Of a DNA stretch of 64,000 nt, positions 1 through 9,195 are shown one piece after another. Numbering within the stretch: position 1 is the stretch's first letter; every line of letters begins with the position of its first letter. Made by a program: the position numbers and the translations under genes. The stretch comes from an uncultured Winogradskyella sp. (lineage in GTDB: Bacteria > Bacteroidota > Bacteroidia > Flavobacteriales > Flavobacteriaceae), in the NCBI RefSeq assembly GCF_947496485.1, contig NZ_CANMCZ010000001.1:1111596-1175595 (forward strand), in the 5' to 3' direction. The notes under the pieces were generated by a model that searched no databases, was not told where the DNA came from, and saw only the letters and a list, made by a program, of their open reading frames with translations.

Positions 1-1147
1 GAAAATAATGCATTGCTGCTAGAGACTTTTCTGGCGTATAAGGAATTGAACTTATCGCTGCTGTAGGTGAAATAACACCTATATCATTTTCTGGGTCGTG
101 CGCAGAATAACCTGTAGAACCATCCGCATTTCTGCTATAACTTGCGGTTAAACCCCAACAATCTTCACCATAATCTGCATAGTTGTTTGGATTATTGATA
201 CAATATTGATAGTTAATATTGGTATGATTTACATTTAAGTCCCAATAGTTTGCATATTGATCCGATAGGTTCGTTGGATTTAAACCTAAGAAAGAGTAAT
301 GTGCCCAGAATAGAGGTCCTGTTCCAGAACCTGCATGATCTAAAATTAGTGGAATACCATATTGACTTGAAGATGTTACAATATTTCCATTATTAGCATA
401 TCCTTGGTGATAAGCTTCAGCTGGAATTGCAAAATCCGGTGATGCTGCTCCTAAAACAAAGGCAATCATTGTTTCGTTATGACCTCTCAATTCAAGATTA
501 ATCGAAAATCCATTATTAGGACTCCAATGCCAATACAATGAATTTTGACCTTGTGTGTACCAATCCCATTCTACACCTTTCCATAATTCATCAGCTTTAT
601 TTGCTAATGCCATTTCTTCGGTAGAACCATTTTTGAAATATTCTTTAACACAGATTAAGCCTTGTACGAGAAAGGCCGTTTCTACCAAATCACCTCCATT
701 ATCTTCGGGACTAAAAGGAATAACGCTTCCGTTGGTTCCGTTAATCCAATGTGGCCAAGCACCATGAAAACGATCTGCGTTTTCAAAAAAGGTTAAAATT
801 TGACTTAATCTGTCAAAACCTTCTGTTCTAGAAATATACCCTCTTTCTATACCGACTAAAATAGCCATCAATCCAAATCCACTTCCCCCTGTAGTCACTA
901 CATTCTGACTATTAGAAGGATCATTAGGATGATACCTCTCTCTTGCAGCACCAGAATTTGAGTCGGCAAAACCCCAAAAGTATTTAAAAGTTAGTTCTTG
1001 GGTTAAATCCATCAATTCAGAATCGGTTATGGGCACAACAGGATCATCATCACCATTGGGATCATAAGGTTCTTGCCAACCTGGACCATCGTCTGAACCA
1101 CAACTAATAAAAAATAACGTCACTAATAATAGTTTAAAAACTCTCAT
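1..1147 (-). CDS. Glucoamylase-family (PF10091/GH144-like) lipoprotein, C-terminus beyond window edge
   Basis: Reverse-strand reading from 1147: MRVFKLLLVTLFFISCGSDDGPGWQEPYD...GGSGFGLMAILVGIERGYISR...ADRFHGAWPHWING...NGGDLVETAFLVQGL...; closely matches the adjacent 1149-2522 product. Not in the ORF track because it runs off the window. Confidence 0.88.
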   Translation of the reverse strand, partial: MRVFKLLLVTLFFISCGSDDGPGWQEPYDPNGDDDPVVPITDSELMDLTQELTFKYFWGFADSNSGAARERYHPNDPSNSQNVVTTGGSGFGLMAILVGIERGYISRTEGFDRLSQILTFFENADRFHGAWPHWINGTNGSVIPFSPEDNGGDLVETAFLVQGLICVKEYFKNGSTEEMALANKADELWKGVEWDWYTQGQNSLYWHWSPNNGFSINLELRGHNETMIAFVLGAASPDFAIPAEAYHQGYANNGNIVTSSSQYGIPLILDHAGSGTGPLFWAHYSFLGLNPTNLSDQYANYWDLNVNHTNINYQYCINNPNNYADYGEDCWGLTASYSRNADGSTGYSAHDPENDIGVISPTAAISSIPYTPEKSLAAMHYF

Positions 1148-1148
1148 A

Positions 1149-2522
1149 TTAATTAATCTTCTCATATTTAAAACCAAGTTTATCTAAACCTGATTGAACA
1201 TCTTTATTTTTCATGAATAAACTCCACAATAAACCTGTTCTGTAATTTTCTATCATTACAGGAATTGGACCTTGATCTATTGCTAAATAGCGTGGTGTAG
1301 ACCAGTTATGTTCAAAACTAAATGCATCGTAAGGACCATATTTTCCTACTAAGCTATCATAATTATTATAAAGATTTGCTAAAACACTCATACTTTCTTT
1401 TGGAGTATATGGAAAAGATGACAGCGCAGCTGTAGGTGACACCACTCCTATATCCTTTTCTGGTCTATGACCATAATACCCTTTCATGGAATAACTAGAC
1501 GTTAATCCCCAAAGACTATCACCATAGCCTTTAAAATTCTTTGGATTATCTACTGCGTATTTATAGTGAATTTTAGCATGATTCTGAGTTAATTTCCAAT
1601 AATCTGCGTATTGGTCTGATAAGCCTTTTGGGTTTAGTCCTAAATAAGAATAGTGCGCCCAGAATAATGGGCCAATTAAGTCATCGTCGTGTTCATAATA
1701 ATCTAAGATTAAATCTTCATCATAGAATTTTTTATCTGAAACAATAGCTCCATTTCTTGCCCAACCTTTTTCATAAACAGATTTACTTATTGGATGTGTT
1801 GGTGATGCTGCTGCAAGAACATACATAATTAAGCATTCGTTATAACCACCAACTGGGAAGTTCATTTCCCAACCAAATTCTGGAGACCAATGCCAATACA
1901 ATACATCTTCACCATTTTTTGTATACCAGTCCCATTCTACTTCTCTCCACAATTTATTTATTTTATCGCGAAGTAGTTTTTCCTTGTCATTCTCACCATC
2001 AAAATATTCAGCAACAGTTAACAATCCTTGAACTAGAAAAGCTGTCTCCACTAAATCCCCTCCATTGTCTTTTTTGCTAAATGGGTATACTTTTCCTGTT
2101 TCACCATCTATCCAATGTGACCAAGCACCATGAAAACGATCCGCTTTTTCAAGAAAATCTACAATTTTATGATATCTATCTAAGGCATCTTCTTTAGAAA
2201 TGTACCCTCTTTCTATTCCAACCAAAATTGCCATCAGCCCAAATCCACTACCTCCAATGGTAACTGTATTTTTTGGCGACGTCGGATAAATGTCATCCAT
2301 GTGGAGTCTTTCTCTAGCCAAACCAGAATTAGGTTCTGCACCTTCCCAGAAAAAGTTTATAGTTTGCTTTTGAATAGTATCTAATAGTGTATCACTACTA
2401 GGTATGCTTTCTTGAGTAACAACCTCACTTTTATCTCTTTCTTTACCAGAATCCTTACAGCTCACAAATAGCAATAAGAATCCTGTCAAAACGAGAAATA
2501 TTATATGTTTTGATTTTTTCAT
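1149..2522 (-). CDS. Glucoamylase-family (PF10091/GH144-like) lipoprotein
   Basis: ORF with lipoprotein signal (LVSCKDS) and GGSGFGLMAILVGIERGYI / NGGDLVETAFLVQGL / DQGPIPVMIENYRTGLLWSLFM motifs typical of the family. Confidence 0.88.
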   Translation of the reverse strand: MKKSKHIIFLVLTGFLLLFVSCKDSGKERDKSEVVTQESIPSSDTLLDTIQKQTINFFWEGAEPNSGLARERLHMDDIYPTSPKNTVTIGGSGFGLMAILVGIERGYISKEDALDRYHKIVDFLEKADRFHGAWSHWIDGETGKVYPFSKKDNGGDLVETAFLVQGLLTVAEYFDGENDKEKLLRDKINKLWREVEWDWYTKNGEDVLYWHWSPEFGWEMNFPVGGYNECLIMYVLAAASPTHPISKSVYEKGWARNGAIVSDKKFYDEDLILDYYEHDDDLIGPLFWAHYSYLGLNPKGLSDQYADYWKLTQNHAKIHYKYAVDNPKNFKGYGDSLWGLTSSYSMKGYYGHRPEKDIGVVSPTAALSSFPYTPKESMSVLANLYNNYDSLVGKYGPYDAFSFEHNWSTPRYLAIDQGPIPVMIENYRTGLLWSLFMKNKDVQSGLDKLGFKYEKIN

Positions 2523-2620
2523 TTGAAAGTTTTAGATAAACTTTAGCTGCACTTATGTTTTCATAAATGCAGCTAAAGCATTGAAGACTAATTCAAAAAA
2601 ATATAAGTTACTTTAATCAA

Positions 2621-4363
2621 TTAAAGCATTGCTTGAATTTCAGCTTGAGACAGTGCCTTTTTATAGATTCGTAATTCATCCATTGCACTATGATCTGATT
2701 TGTGATTCCATCCAGTAAATCTAGGTGCTCCTGACATTATAGACATTATATCACAATCGGTCCAATCAATACCAGCAAAAGGACCTTGTGCCACAACTTG
2801 CCCATCTATATAAACTACACACTCTGTTCCTGAAATTGTGAAAGCCATTTGTAACCATTGTGGATTGGTAGGATCTAAATCTGCTGCTGCCCCACCATCG
2901 AACCAACTATCGCCTGCTCCATGACCAGCATTTAATTTAAAACGTTGCATTCCACCTGCATTTTCACGGAAAAATCTAAAGCCGCTAGTTCTATTATTTT
3001 GAGCATCTGGATTTGCCGTATCAGGTGGACCAATCACTAAAACACCTGCACGATCTGGTTCAGCATTAACATTGTATCTAAACACTGCCGAAAATTCATC
3101 TGATAATAAACCTTCTGTAGGGAATGTTAAATAAGAATCTTCTGCACCTAAGTATGCATTGCTTCCTTCAAAAGCACCTCCACTTCCTGTAAAACTAGGA
3201 TTACCAACTTCTGTACAATCTTCATCACTGTAACTATCTGTATAACTACCATTAAACCCGAGTTTAAATATTTCATCACTCTGAGCAATCATAGCTAGAA
3301 TTTCATCTTGAGATAAAGCTGTATTGAATAATCTTAAATCATCCATAAAACCACTGTCAGATTTGTGATTCCAACCCGTAAATCTTGGTGCACCAGACAT
3401 TATTGAAAGTATGTCGCAACCTGTCCAATCAACACCTCCGTCTAATGCCCCTTGTGCTACTATTTCTCCATTTTTATAAACTATAGCTTCAGTCTCAGCG
3501 ATTGTGAAAGCAAAATGCACCCATTCATCGGCACTAGGATCTACATCTGCTGCAGCTCCTCCATCAAACCAAGAATCTCCAGCCCCTCGACCAACATTTA
3601 ATTTAAAACGTTGCATTCCACCTGCATTTTCACGGAAAAATCTAAAGCCACTAGTTCTATTATTTTGAGCATCTGGATTTCCGGTGTCTGGTGGTCCGAT
3701 AACTAAAACTCCTGCTCTGTCAGGATTAGCATTAACTTTAGTCCAAAAAGAGGCACTAAATTGAGTTCCTAACAATCCATCTGTAGGAAATGTTAGATAA
3801 GAGTCATCTGCTCCTGCATAGGCCCCTGTACCTACTCTTGATTCTGGTGCAAAACCAGGATTACCTTCTTCTGTAGCATCAGTTACCGAGATTAATTCAC
3901 TGTAACTTCCATCAAAATTCATATAAAATGTTTCACCACTAAAAAGAGGTGTATAAGGTGGTTCCTTACTAAAATTCGATGTTGCTATTGTGATATTACC
4001 GACTAAATCTGTAGCCGTAACTTGAAGCATATGCTCACCAGTAGTAATATTATCGTAAACAAATTCCTCATTGAAAATTCTGTAATCCAAGAACGAATCG
4101 AAAGACGCAATCACCTGTCCGTCTAAACTTACAGATACTGAACCTATCTCTATATCATCTTCCACTCTAAACTCTATTGGAGTGGATGTTACTGGTTCTG
4201 CTACTTGTATTTCAAAACCATTCGATGGTTTCATAATCGTAACAATAGGCGCTCCAGCATCTGGTCCTGGATCAACCTGTGTAATTGGGTCTATACCTTC
4301 ATAACACGAAGCCAACATTAGCAATGTTGCAAAGGCTAGTATATATTTTTTAATGTTTTTCAT
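2621..4363 (-). CDS. LamG/concanavalin-like domain surface lipoprotein with two tandem LamG-like repeats
   Basis: Lipoprotein signal (LLMLASCYEG), Ig-like N-terminus, two copies of LVIGPPDT.NPDAQNNRTSGFRFFRENAGGMQRFKLN...GAGDSWFDGGAAAD. Confidence 0.8.
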   Translation of the reverse strand: MKNIKKYILAFATLLMLASCYEGIDPITQVDPGPDAGAPIVTIMKPSNGFEIQVAEPVTSTPIEFRVEDDIEIGSVSVSLDGQVIASFDSFLDYRIFNEEFVYDNITTGEHMLQVTATDLVGNITIATSNFSKEPPYTPLFSGETFYMNFDGSYSELISVTDATEEGNPGFAPESRVGTGAYAGADDSYLTFPTDGLLGTQFSASFWTKVNANPDRAGVLVIGPPDTGNPDAQNNRTSGFRFFRENAGGMQRFKLNVGRGAGDSWFDGGAAADVDPSADEWVHFAFTIAETEAIVYKNGEIVAQGALDGGVDWTGCDILSIMSGAPRFTGWNHKSDSGFMDDLRLFNTALSQDEILAMIAQSDEIFKLGFNGSYTDSYSDEDCTEVGNPSFTGSGGAFEGSNAYLGAEDSYLTFPTEGLLSDEFSAVFRYNVNAEPDRAGVLVIGPPDTANPDAQNNRTSGFRFFRENAGGMQRFKLNAGHGAGDSWFDGGAAADLDPTNPQWLQMAFTISGTECVVYIDGQVVAQGPFAGIDWTDCDIMSIMSGAPRFTGWNHKSDHSAMDELRIYKKALSQAEIQAML

Positions 4364-4377
4364 TTTCTATAATTTTT

Positions 4378-5922
4378 TTAGTTGTTTCCAAGTGGTAATA
4401 AATCCAATTGATTTTGCGGATATGGTAAAAGTTCGTCTTCAGCAGTGAACGTTCTGCCTTCATAACTTAATTCATCATACTTGTTTAATCGTATCATATC
4501 AAAATAACGCACTCCCCATTCCATGGCTAATTCTGCAAATTTTTCGTCCATAACATCATCTGTAATTACTCCAGAAAGTGATGTCATACCAACTCTTCCC
4601 CTCACCATGTTAACAGCTTGATCAGCAGTCATAGAAGAACCACTAGCTCCCTGAGTTAATGCTTCAGCATACATTAATAATATTTCTGCATATCGAATAA
4701 CAATAAAGTTTTTACTCGATCCATATCTTGTTCTTCCTGGTGTTAACTGTATAGATGGTAAATAATGCTTACCACTCCCAAACATAGCTCTTGGGTAATC
4801 ATTAAAAATATCACCATCTGGAGTTACATTAGATACTAAACTTGGTAAGGTTGCATAAGCAGGGTCCATCATAATTTCTGCGATTCCTCTTGGTGTAAAA
4901 TTGACACTTGTTCTCAATCTTGTTGTTTCTCCTCTATCTAGCATAAATTTGATAAACTTTAGACTTGGCTCATAGAAACCCCAACCTCCTGAAGCTCCTT
5001 CAACAACTGGTGTCCAGTTTGAAGGACCAAACGGTGCATATAAATGATCGTTAGTTGCGCCTGAGGCCGTATTATAGTCTGAAAACTGCAGTTCAAATAA
5101 GTTTTCGTTGCTACGCTCACCTGGTTTTTTAAATAATTGATAGAAATCTGGGTAAAGTGAAAATTTATTCGATCCAATAATTTCACCTGTTACATTTGCA
5201 ACTTCTTGATAATTTTCTAGTTCTAGATTTGCTAAAGCTTTTATGGCCATAGCCGTATATTTTGTTACACCTGCTGGCACATCTTCTCTTTCATTTGGTC
5301 GAGCATCAGGAAGAAAAGGAATCGCTTCATCCATTAAATCAGATATATATTGCATTACCTCAGCTTTGGTTTTTACACCATTATCTAATTCCGTAGAAAT
5401 ATCGGAAGAAGCAATGATGAAGATATCTCCCCATAATCTTGACATTTGAAAATGAGTAAAACCACTTAAAACCTTACATTCTGCGATATATTGATCTGCT
5501 CTATCAATGTATTCTCCTGTGGCAAAGTCTTTATAGCTTTGAATTGTTTCGCCCGAACTTATTATCCTGACAATATCGCCATAGAAGTTTTCCCAAATTT
5601 GGTTGTACATCCAATAGCCGTTATCATAATTAAATAAATCAGTATCAGCAAACGGTTGTTGGTCACCTAAACCACCTGCATTAACATCATCTCCTCTAAC
5701 GCCAATAAGCAATGGATCTTCCCATCCTCTGGAATAAACAGCAGCATATGCACCAACAAGTGGTAATACCATATCCTCTGAGATTGTAAAATCGAGATCA
5801 TCTGCTGCCAGTTGACCATCGTTTTCTTCTAATTTTTCTGTACAGGAAAAAATTACCATACAGCAAGCTAACAGCAAGGCTAGCTTTTTGGTTACTTGAA
5901 TTGAATTTTTCATATTTTGCAC
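4378..5922 (-). CDS. RagB/SusD family nutrient-uptake outer membrane lipoprotein
   Basis: Lipoprotein signal, SusD-like NFIVIRYAEILLMYAEAL and C-terminal RYFDMIRL motif; immediately downstream of SusC. Confidence 0.93.
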   Translation of the reverse strand: MQNMKNSIQVTKKLALLLACCMVIFSCTEKLEENDGQLAADDLDFTISEDMVLPLVGAYAAVYSRGWEDPLLIGVRGDDVNAGGLGDQQPFADTDLFNYDNGYWMYNQIWENFYGDIVRIISSGETIQSYKDFATGEYIDRADQYIAECKVLSGFTHFQMSRLWGDIFIIASSDISTELDNGVKTKAEVMQYISDLMDEAIPFLPDARPNEREDVPAGVTKYTAMAIKALANLELENYQEVANVTGEIIGSNKFSLYPDFYQLFKKPGERSNENLFELQFSDYNTASGATNDHLYAPFGPSNWTPVVEGASGGWGFYEPSLKFIKFMLDRGETTRLRTSVNFTPRGIAEIMMDPAYATLPSLVSNVTPDGDIFNDYPRAMFGSGKHYLPSIQLTPGRTRYGSSKNFIVIRYAEILLMYAEALTQGASGSSMTADQAVNMVRGRVGMTSLSGVITDDVMDEKFAELAMEWGVRYFDMIRLNKYDELSYEGRTFTAEDELLPYPQNQLDLLPLGNN

Positions 5923-5929
5923 TTTTTTT

Positions 5930-8900
5930 TTAAATTTTAATATTCACACCAAATGTATAAATTGCAGGAACTGGATACGTCTGACGATCCACTCCATTAG
6001 CTACTTCTGGATTAAATCCATTGTAGCTGAAAAGCGTTATAGGGCGCTCAGCAGTACAAGTTAGCTTAATTTCCGGAATACTTTTTCCGGCTGGAATAGT
6101 ATAAGCTAACTGAATGTTTTGAACACGGAAATAAGATCCATCCTCAACAAAGAAACTACTCATTTTTTGGTTCCATGCCTTTCTTCGTCCTTCTGATGAT
6201 GGAAAAGAATTTGAAGTACCTTCTCCACGCCATCTGTTTATAGCAAATTCTGCATCAATATTAGTATCATTAGTAAATATCACTTCACCTCTTTTACGGT
6301 TAAGGATATCATTTCCTGTTTGCCCAGAAAAAGCTATTCCTAAGTCAAATTGCTTATAGGAAATACTTATATTTCCTCCATATGTAAGTGTTGGTAAATA
6401 AGAACCTAAGACAACTCTGTCTTCTGCATCAATTCTGCCATCATTATTCTGATCTTTGTAAATGAAATCACCCGGAACCAATTGATTATTATTTTCTGAT
6501 AGCTCATATTGTGCTGTTGGATCTGCCGATACTTGAGCATCGTTCTGATATACACCTTCTATTTCCCATCCGAAAAACGCATTTACAGGTTCGCCAACTA
6601 TAAGTCTTTGGCGGAATTCTGCACTTCCGGTATCGAAAAAGCCTTGTTCACTATTAATTTGAGTAACTTTATTGTTAAGTGTTGCAATATTTGCACCAAC
6701 GGAAAAACTCCAATTATCATTTACAGTCTGATTCCAATTCGCAGCAATTTCTAATCCTTGGTTTCTCATTTCCCCAATATTATCAAAAACAACTTCGGCT
6801 GTAATAGGAACTTCTCTTGGAAGTACTAAATTTTTTGTATCTCTAATATAATAATCCACCTCTAAACTCAATCTATTATCGAAAAGACGAGAACTGATAC
6901 CGAAATTTATTTCCTCTAAAATTTCTCTTTTTAAATCCTGAAATGTATTGGTTGTTAAAATACCATTAGTAGGAACATCACCAATATCTGTAACCACTTG
7001 TGAAACTGTTCTAGTACCTGAACTACCACCTAGCGATCCATTAGCCAATTGTCCCCAACTAGCACGCAACTTTAAGAAATTGAAGATACCATTATCTTCC
7101 ATAAAGTCTTCATTAGATATTACCCATCCCAAACCTACTGAAGGTGTTGTTTCCCAAATTCTACTAGGAAATCTACCATCCCCTTCATGTCTTACAGTAG
7201 CATTCAATAAATATTTATCCATGAAACTATATTCTACTCTACCAAAAAATGCTAAAGAATAAAAACGGTCACCTATCTCATTGACTTGATTAGTAAAAGT
7301 TGTTGGATCTGCAAAGTTTAAGTACCATGAACTCTCCAATGCAATTCCCTGTACATCATTACCTGTAGCAGCGAAAGTATTAAATTGCTCATCTCTGTAA
7401 GACGAACCTGCTAATACTGTTAGGTTATGATCTCCAAATCCTTGGTTGAAAGTTAAGGTGTTATCCCATATTTGGTTAGAAGAACTAAATTCAGCGCGTC
7501 TTATCGATGATCTTTCTCTCTGAGAATTTTCTGAAATAAAATATGGTAGTCTTACGTTGCGCTCGGACGCCGTAGAATAATCATGGCTATATGTCGTTTT
7601 GAACTTCAATTTTTCTGGTATGATTGAAAACTCCACAAACATACTCGCTAAAACCCTTTTCAGTTTAACTTGGTTATCATTAAATGTCATTACTGGGAAT
7701 GGATTCTGTGAACCACGATATCCTAATACAGTAGCGTCTGAAAAAGGAATCGGTGTAGCTTCGGTGTTGGCCAAATCGAAAACTGGTAAAATTGGAACAG
7801 CAAAATAAGCTTGAAACCATGCGCCAGTCTCTGGACTATACCTTGTAGCATTACTAAAAATTGCATTTGTCCCTATTTTTAATCTGTCTGACAATTTAAT
7901 TTCTAGATTAGATTGAATGTTAAAACGTTCGTAATCATTCTTCATATCCAATATACCGTCTTGAGAAAAATAACTTGCATTAACACCATATACAGTATTT
8001 GTACTTCCTCCAGAAACACCTATGCTATGGTTAGTTATTGGTGCAACTCGTAAAATTTCTTTGTACCAATCTGTATTTACATCAGGAATATTAGGATTCA
8101 CTCTACTTCTACCAAAACGCTGTATTGCATTCTCAATAAATTGAATATCAGCTACAGAACCCGATTCAAAAGCCATTGTAGTGAACTGTTCAGCATTTGC
8201 CATTTTTACAACATTTTGAGCATTCTGATAACCAGTATAACCACTATACGTAAAAACAGGCTTTTGCTCTATTTTACCATTCTTGGTTTCAATAATGATA
8301 ACACCATTAACACCTCTTTGTCCAAAAATTGAAATTGAAGATGCATCTTTTAAAACCGAAATAGTTTCAATTTGGCTACTATCTAAGAAATCGATATTAT
8401 CGTAAAACATACCATCTACAACGTATAGAGGGTTATTACCCGCAAGAAAAGAGTTAACACCACGAACTCGAACAGTTGGCGAACCACCAGGTTCCCCGCT
8501 ACTTACAATTTGTACACCTGCCACTTTACCCTGTAAAGACTGCATTACATTGCTGTTAGGTGTTTTTTCGATATCCTCTGCTTTAACTGTAGATATTGCA
8601 CCTGTTAAATCTGCTTTTTTCTGCGTACCATAACCAATAACAACAACTTCACTGAGGGATTCTGAATCTTCTTCCATTGAAACGTTAATAACGTTTTGGT
8701 CTGTAACAGTCATGATAACTGGTTTAAAACCCAAATAAGTAAACTCCAATTGATCACCCGAGTTTACGGTAATTGAGTATTTTCCATCAAAATCTGTTGA
8801 TGTTCCTTTGGTTGTGCCTTTAACAACAATACTTACTCCAAGTAAAGGCATTCCATCGTTTGCACTTGTCACGACACCATTGACTTCCATTTGCTGCGCG

Positions 8901-8953
8901 AAGACATTAAATGAGAAAAACAGCATCAACAATAGACTAATTTTTGTTTTCAT
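5930..8953 (-). CDS. SusC/RagA family TonB-linked outer membrane protein
   Basis: CarboxypepD_reg-like N-terminus, SEVVVIGYGTQKKADLTGAI plug, NPLYVVDGMFYDNIDFL; 1007 aa. Confidence 0.95.
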   Translation of the reverse strand: MKTKISLLLMLFFSFNVFAQQMEVNGVVTSANDGMPLLGVSIVVKGTTKGTSTDFDGKYSITVNSGDQLEFTYLGFKPVIMTVTDQNVINVSMEEDSESLSEVVVIGYGTQKKADLTGAISTVKAEDIEKTPNSNVMQSLQGKVAGVQIVSSGEPGGSPTVRVRGVNSFLAGNNPLYVVDGMFYDNIDFLDSSQIETISVLKDASSISIFGQRGVNGVIIIETKNGKIEQKPVFTYSGYTGYQNAQNVVKMANAEQFTTMAFESGSVADIQFIENAIQRFGRSRVNPNIPDVNTDWYKEILRVAPITNHSIGVSGGSTNTVYGVNASYFSQDGILDMKNDYERFNIQSNLEIKLSDRLKIGTNAIFSNATRYSPETGAWFQAYFAVPILPVFDLANTEATPIPFSDATVLGYRGSQNPFPVMTFNDNQVKLKRVLASMFVEFSIIPEKLKFKTTYSHDYSTASERNVRLPYFISENSQRERSSIRRAEFSSSNQIWDNTLTFNQGFGDHNLTVLAGSSYRDEQFNTFAATGNDVQGIALESSWYLNFADPTTFTNQVNEIGDRFYSLAFFGRVEYSFMDKYLLNATVRHEGDGRFPSRIWETTPSVGLGWVISNEDFMEDNGIFNFLKLRASWGQLANGSLGGSSGTRTVSQVVTDIGDVPTNGILTTNTFQDLKREILEEINFGISSRLFDNRLSLEVDYYIRDTKNLVLPREVPITAEVVFDNIGEMRNQGLEIAANWNQTVNDNWSFSVGANIATLNNKVTQINSEQGFFDTGSAEFRQRLIVGEPVNAFFGWEIEGVYQNDAQVSADPTAQYELSENNNQLVPGDFIYKDQNNDGRIDAEDRVVLGSYLPTLTYGGNISISYKQFDLGIAFSGQTGNDILNRKRGEVIFTNDTNIDAEFAINRWRGEGTSNSFPSSEGRRKAWNQKMSSFFVEDGSYFRVQNIQLAYTIPAGKSIPEIKLTCTAERPITLFSYNGFNPEVANGVDRQTYPVPAIYTFGVNIKI

Positions 8954-9195
8954 ATAGATTGATTAATTTGAGTTAGTTTATTTTGAAAGTCTAAGTTAAA
9001 TCTAAATACAAAACATTATTAAAATGAGTTTACATTTTAAATACGCCATTAGATTTGCAGAAGACAAAAAATGCAAAAAAATATTACCTGACGTATTATA
9101 AAGCTATGAAAAAAACGTTGTTATTTAAAGAAAATTAACTAAGTGACGTAGTAATGACGTATAAAAAATTATTGATTTAGCAAAATTAAACTAGA

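Noticed and set aside
555-767. 70-aa + strand ORF
   Set aside because: Antisense to the partial glucoamylase-family CDS at 1-1147.
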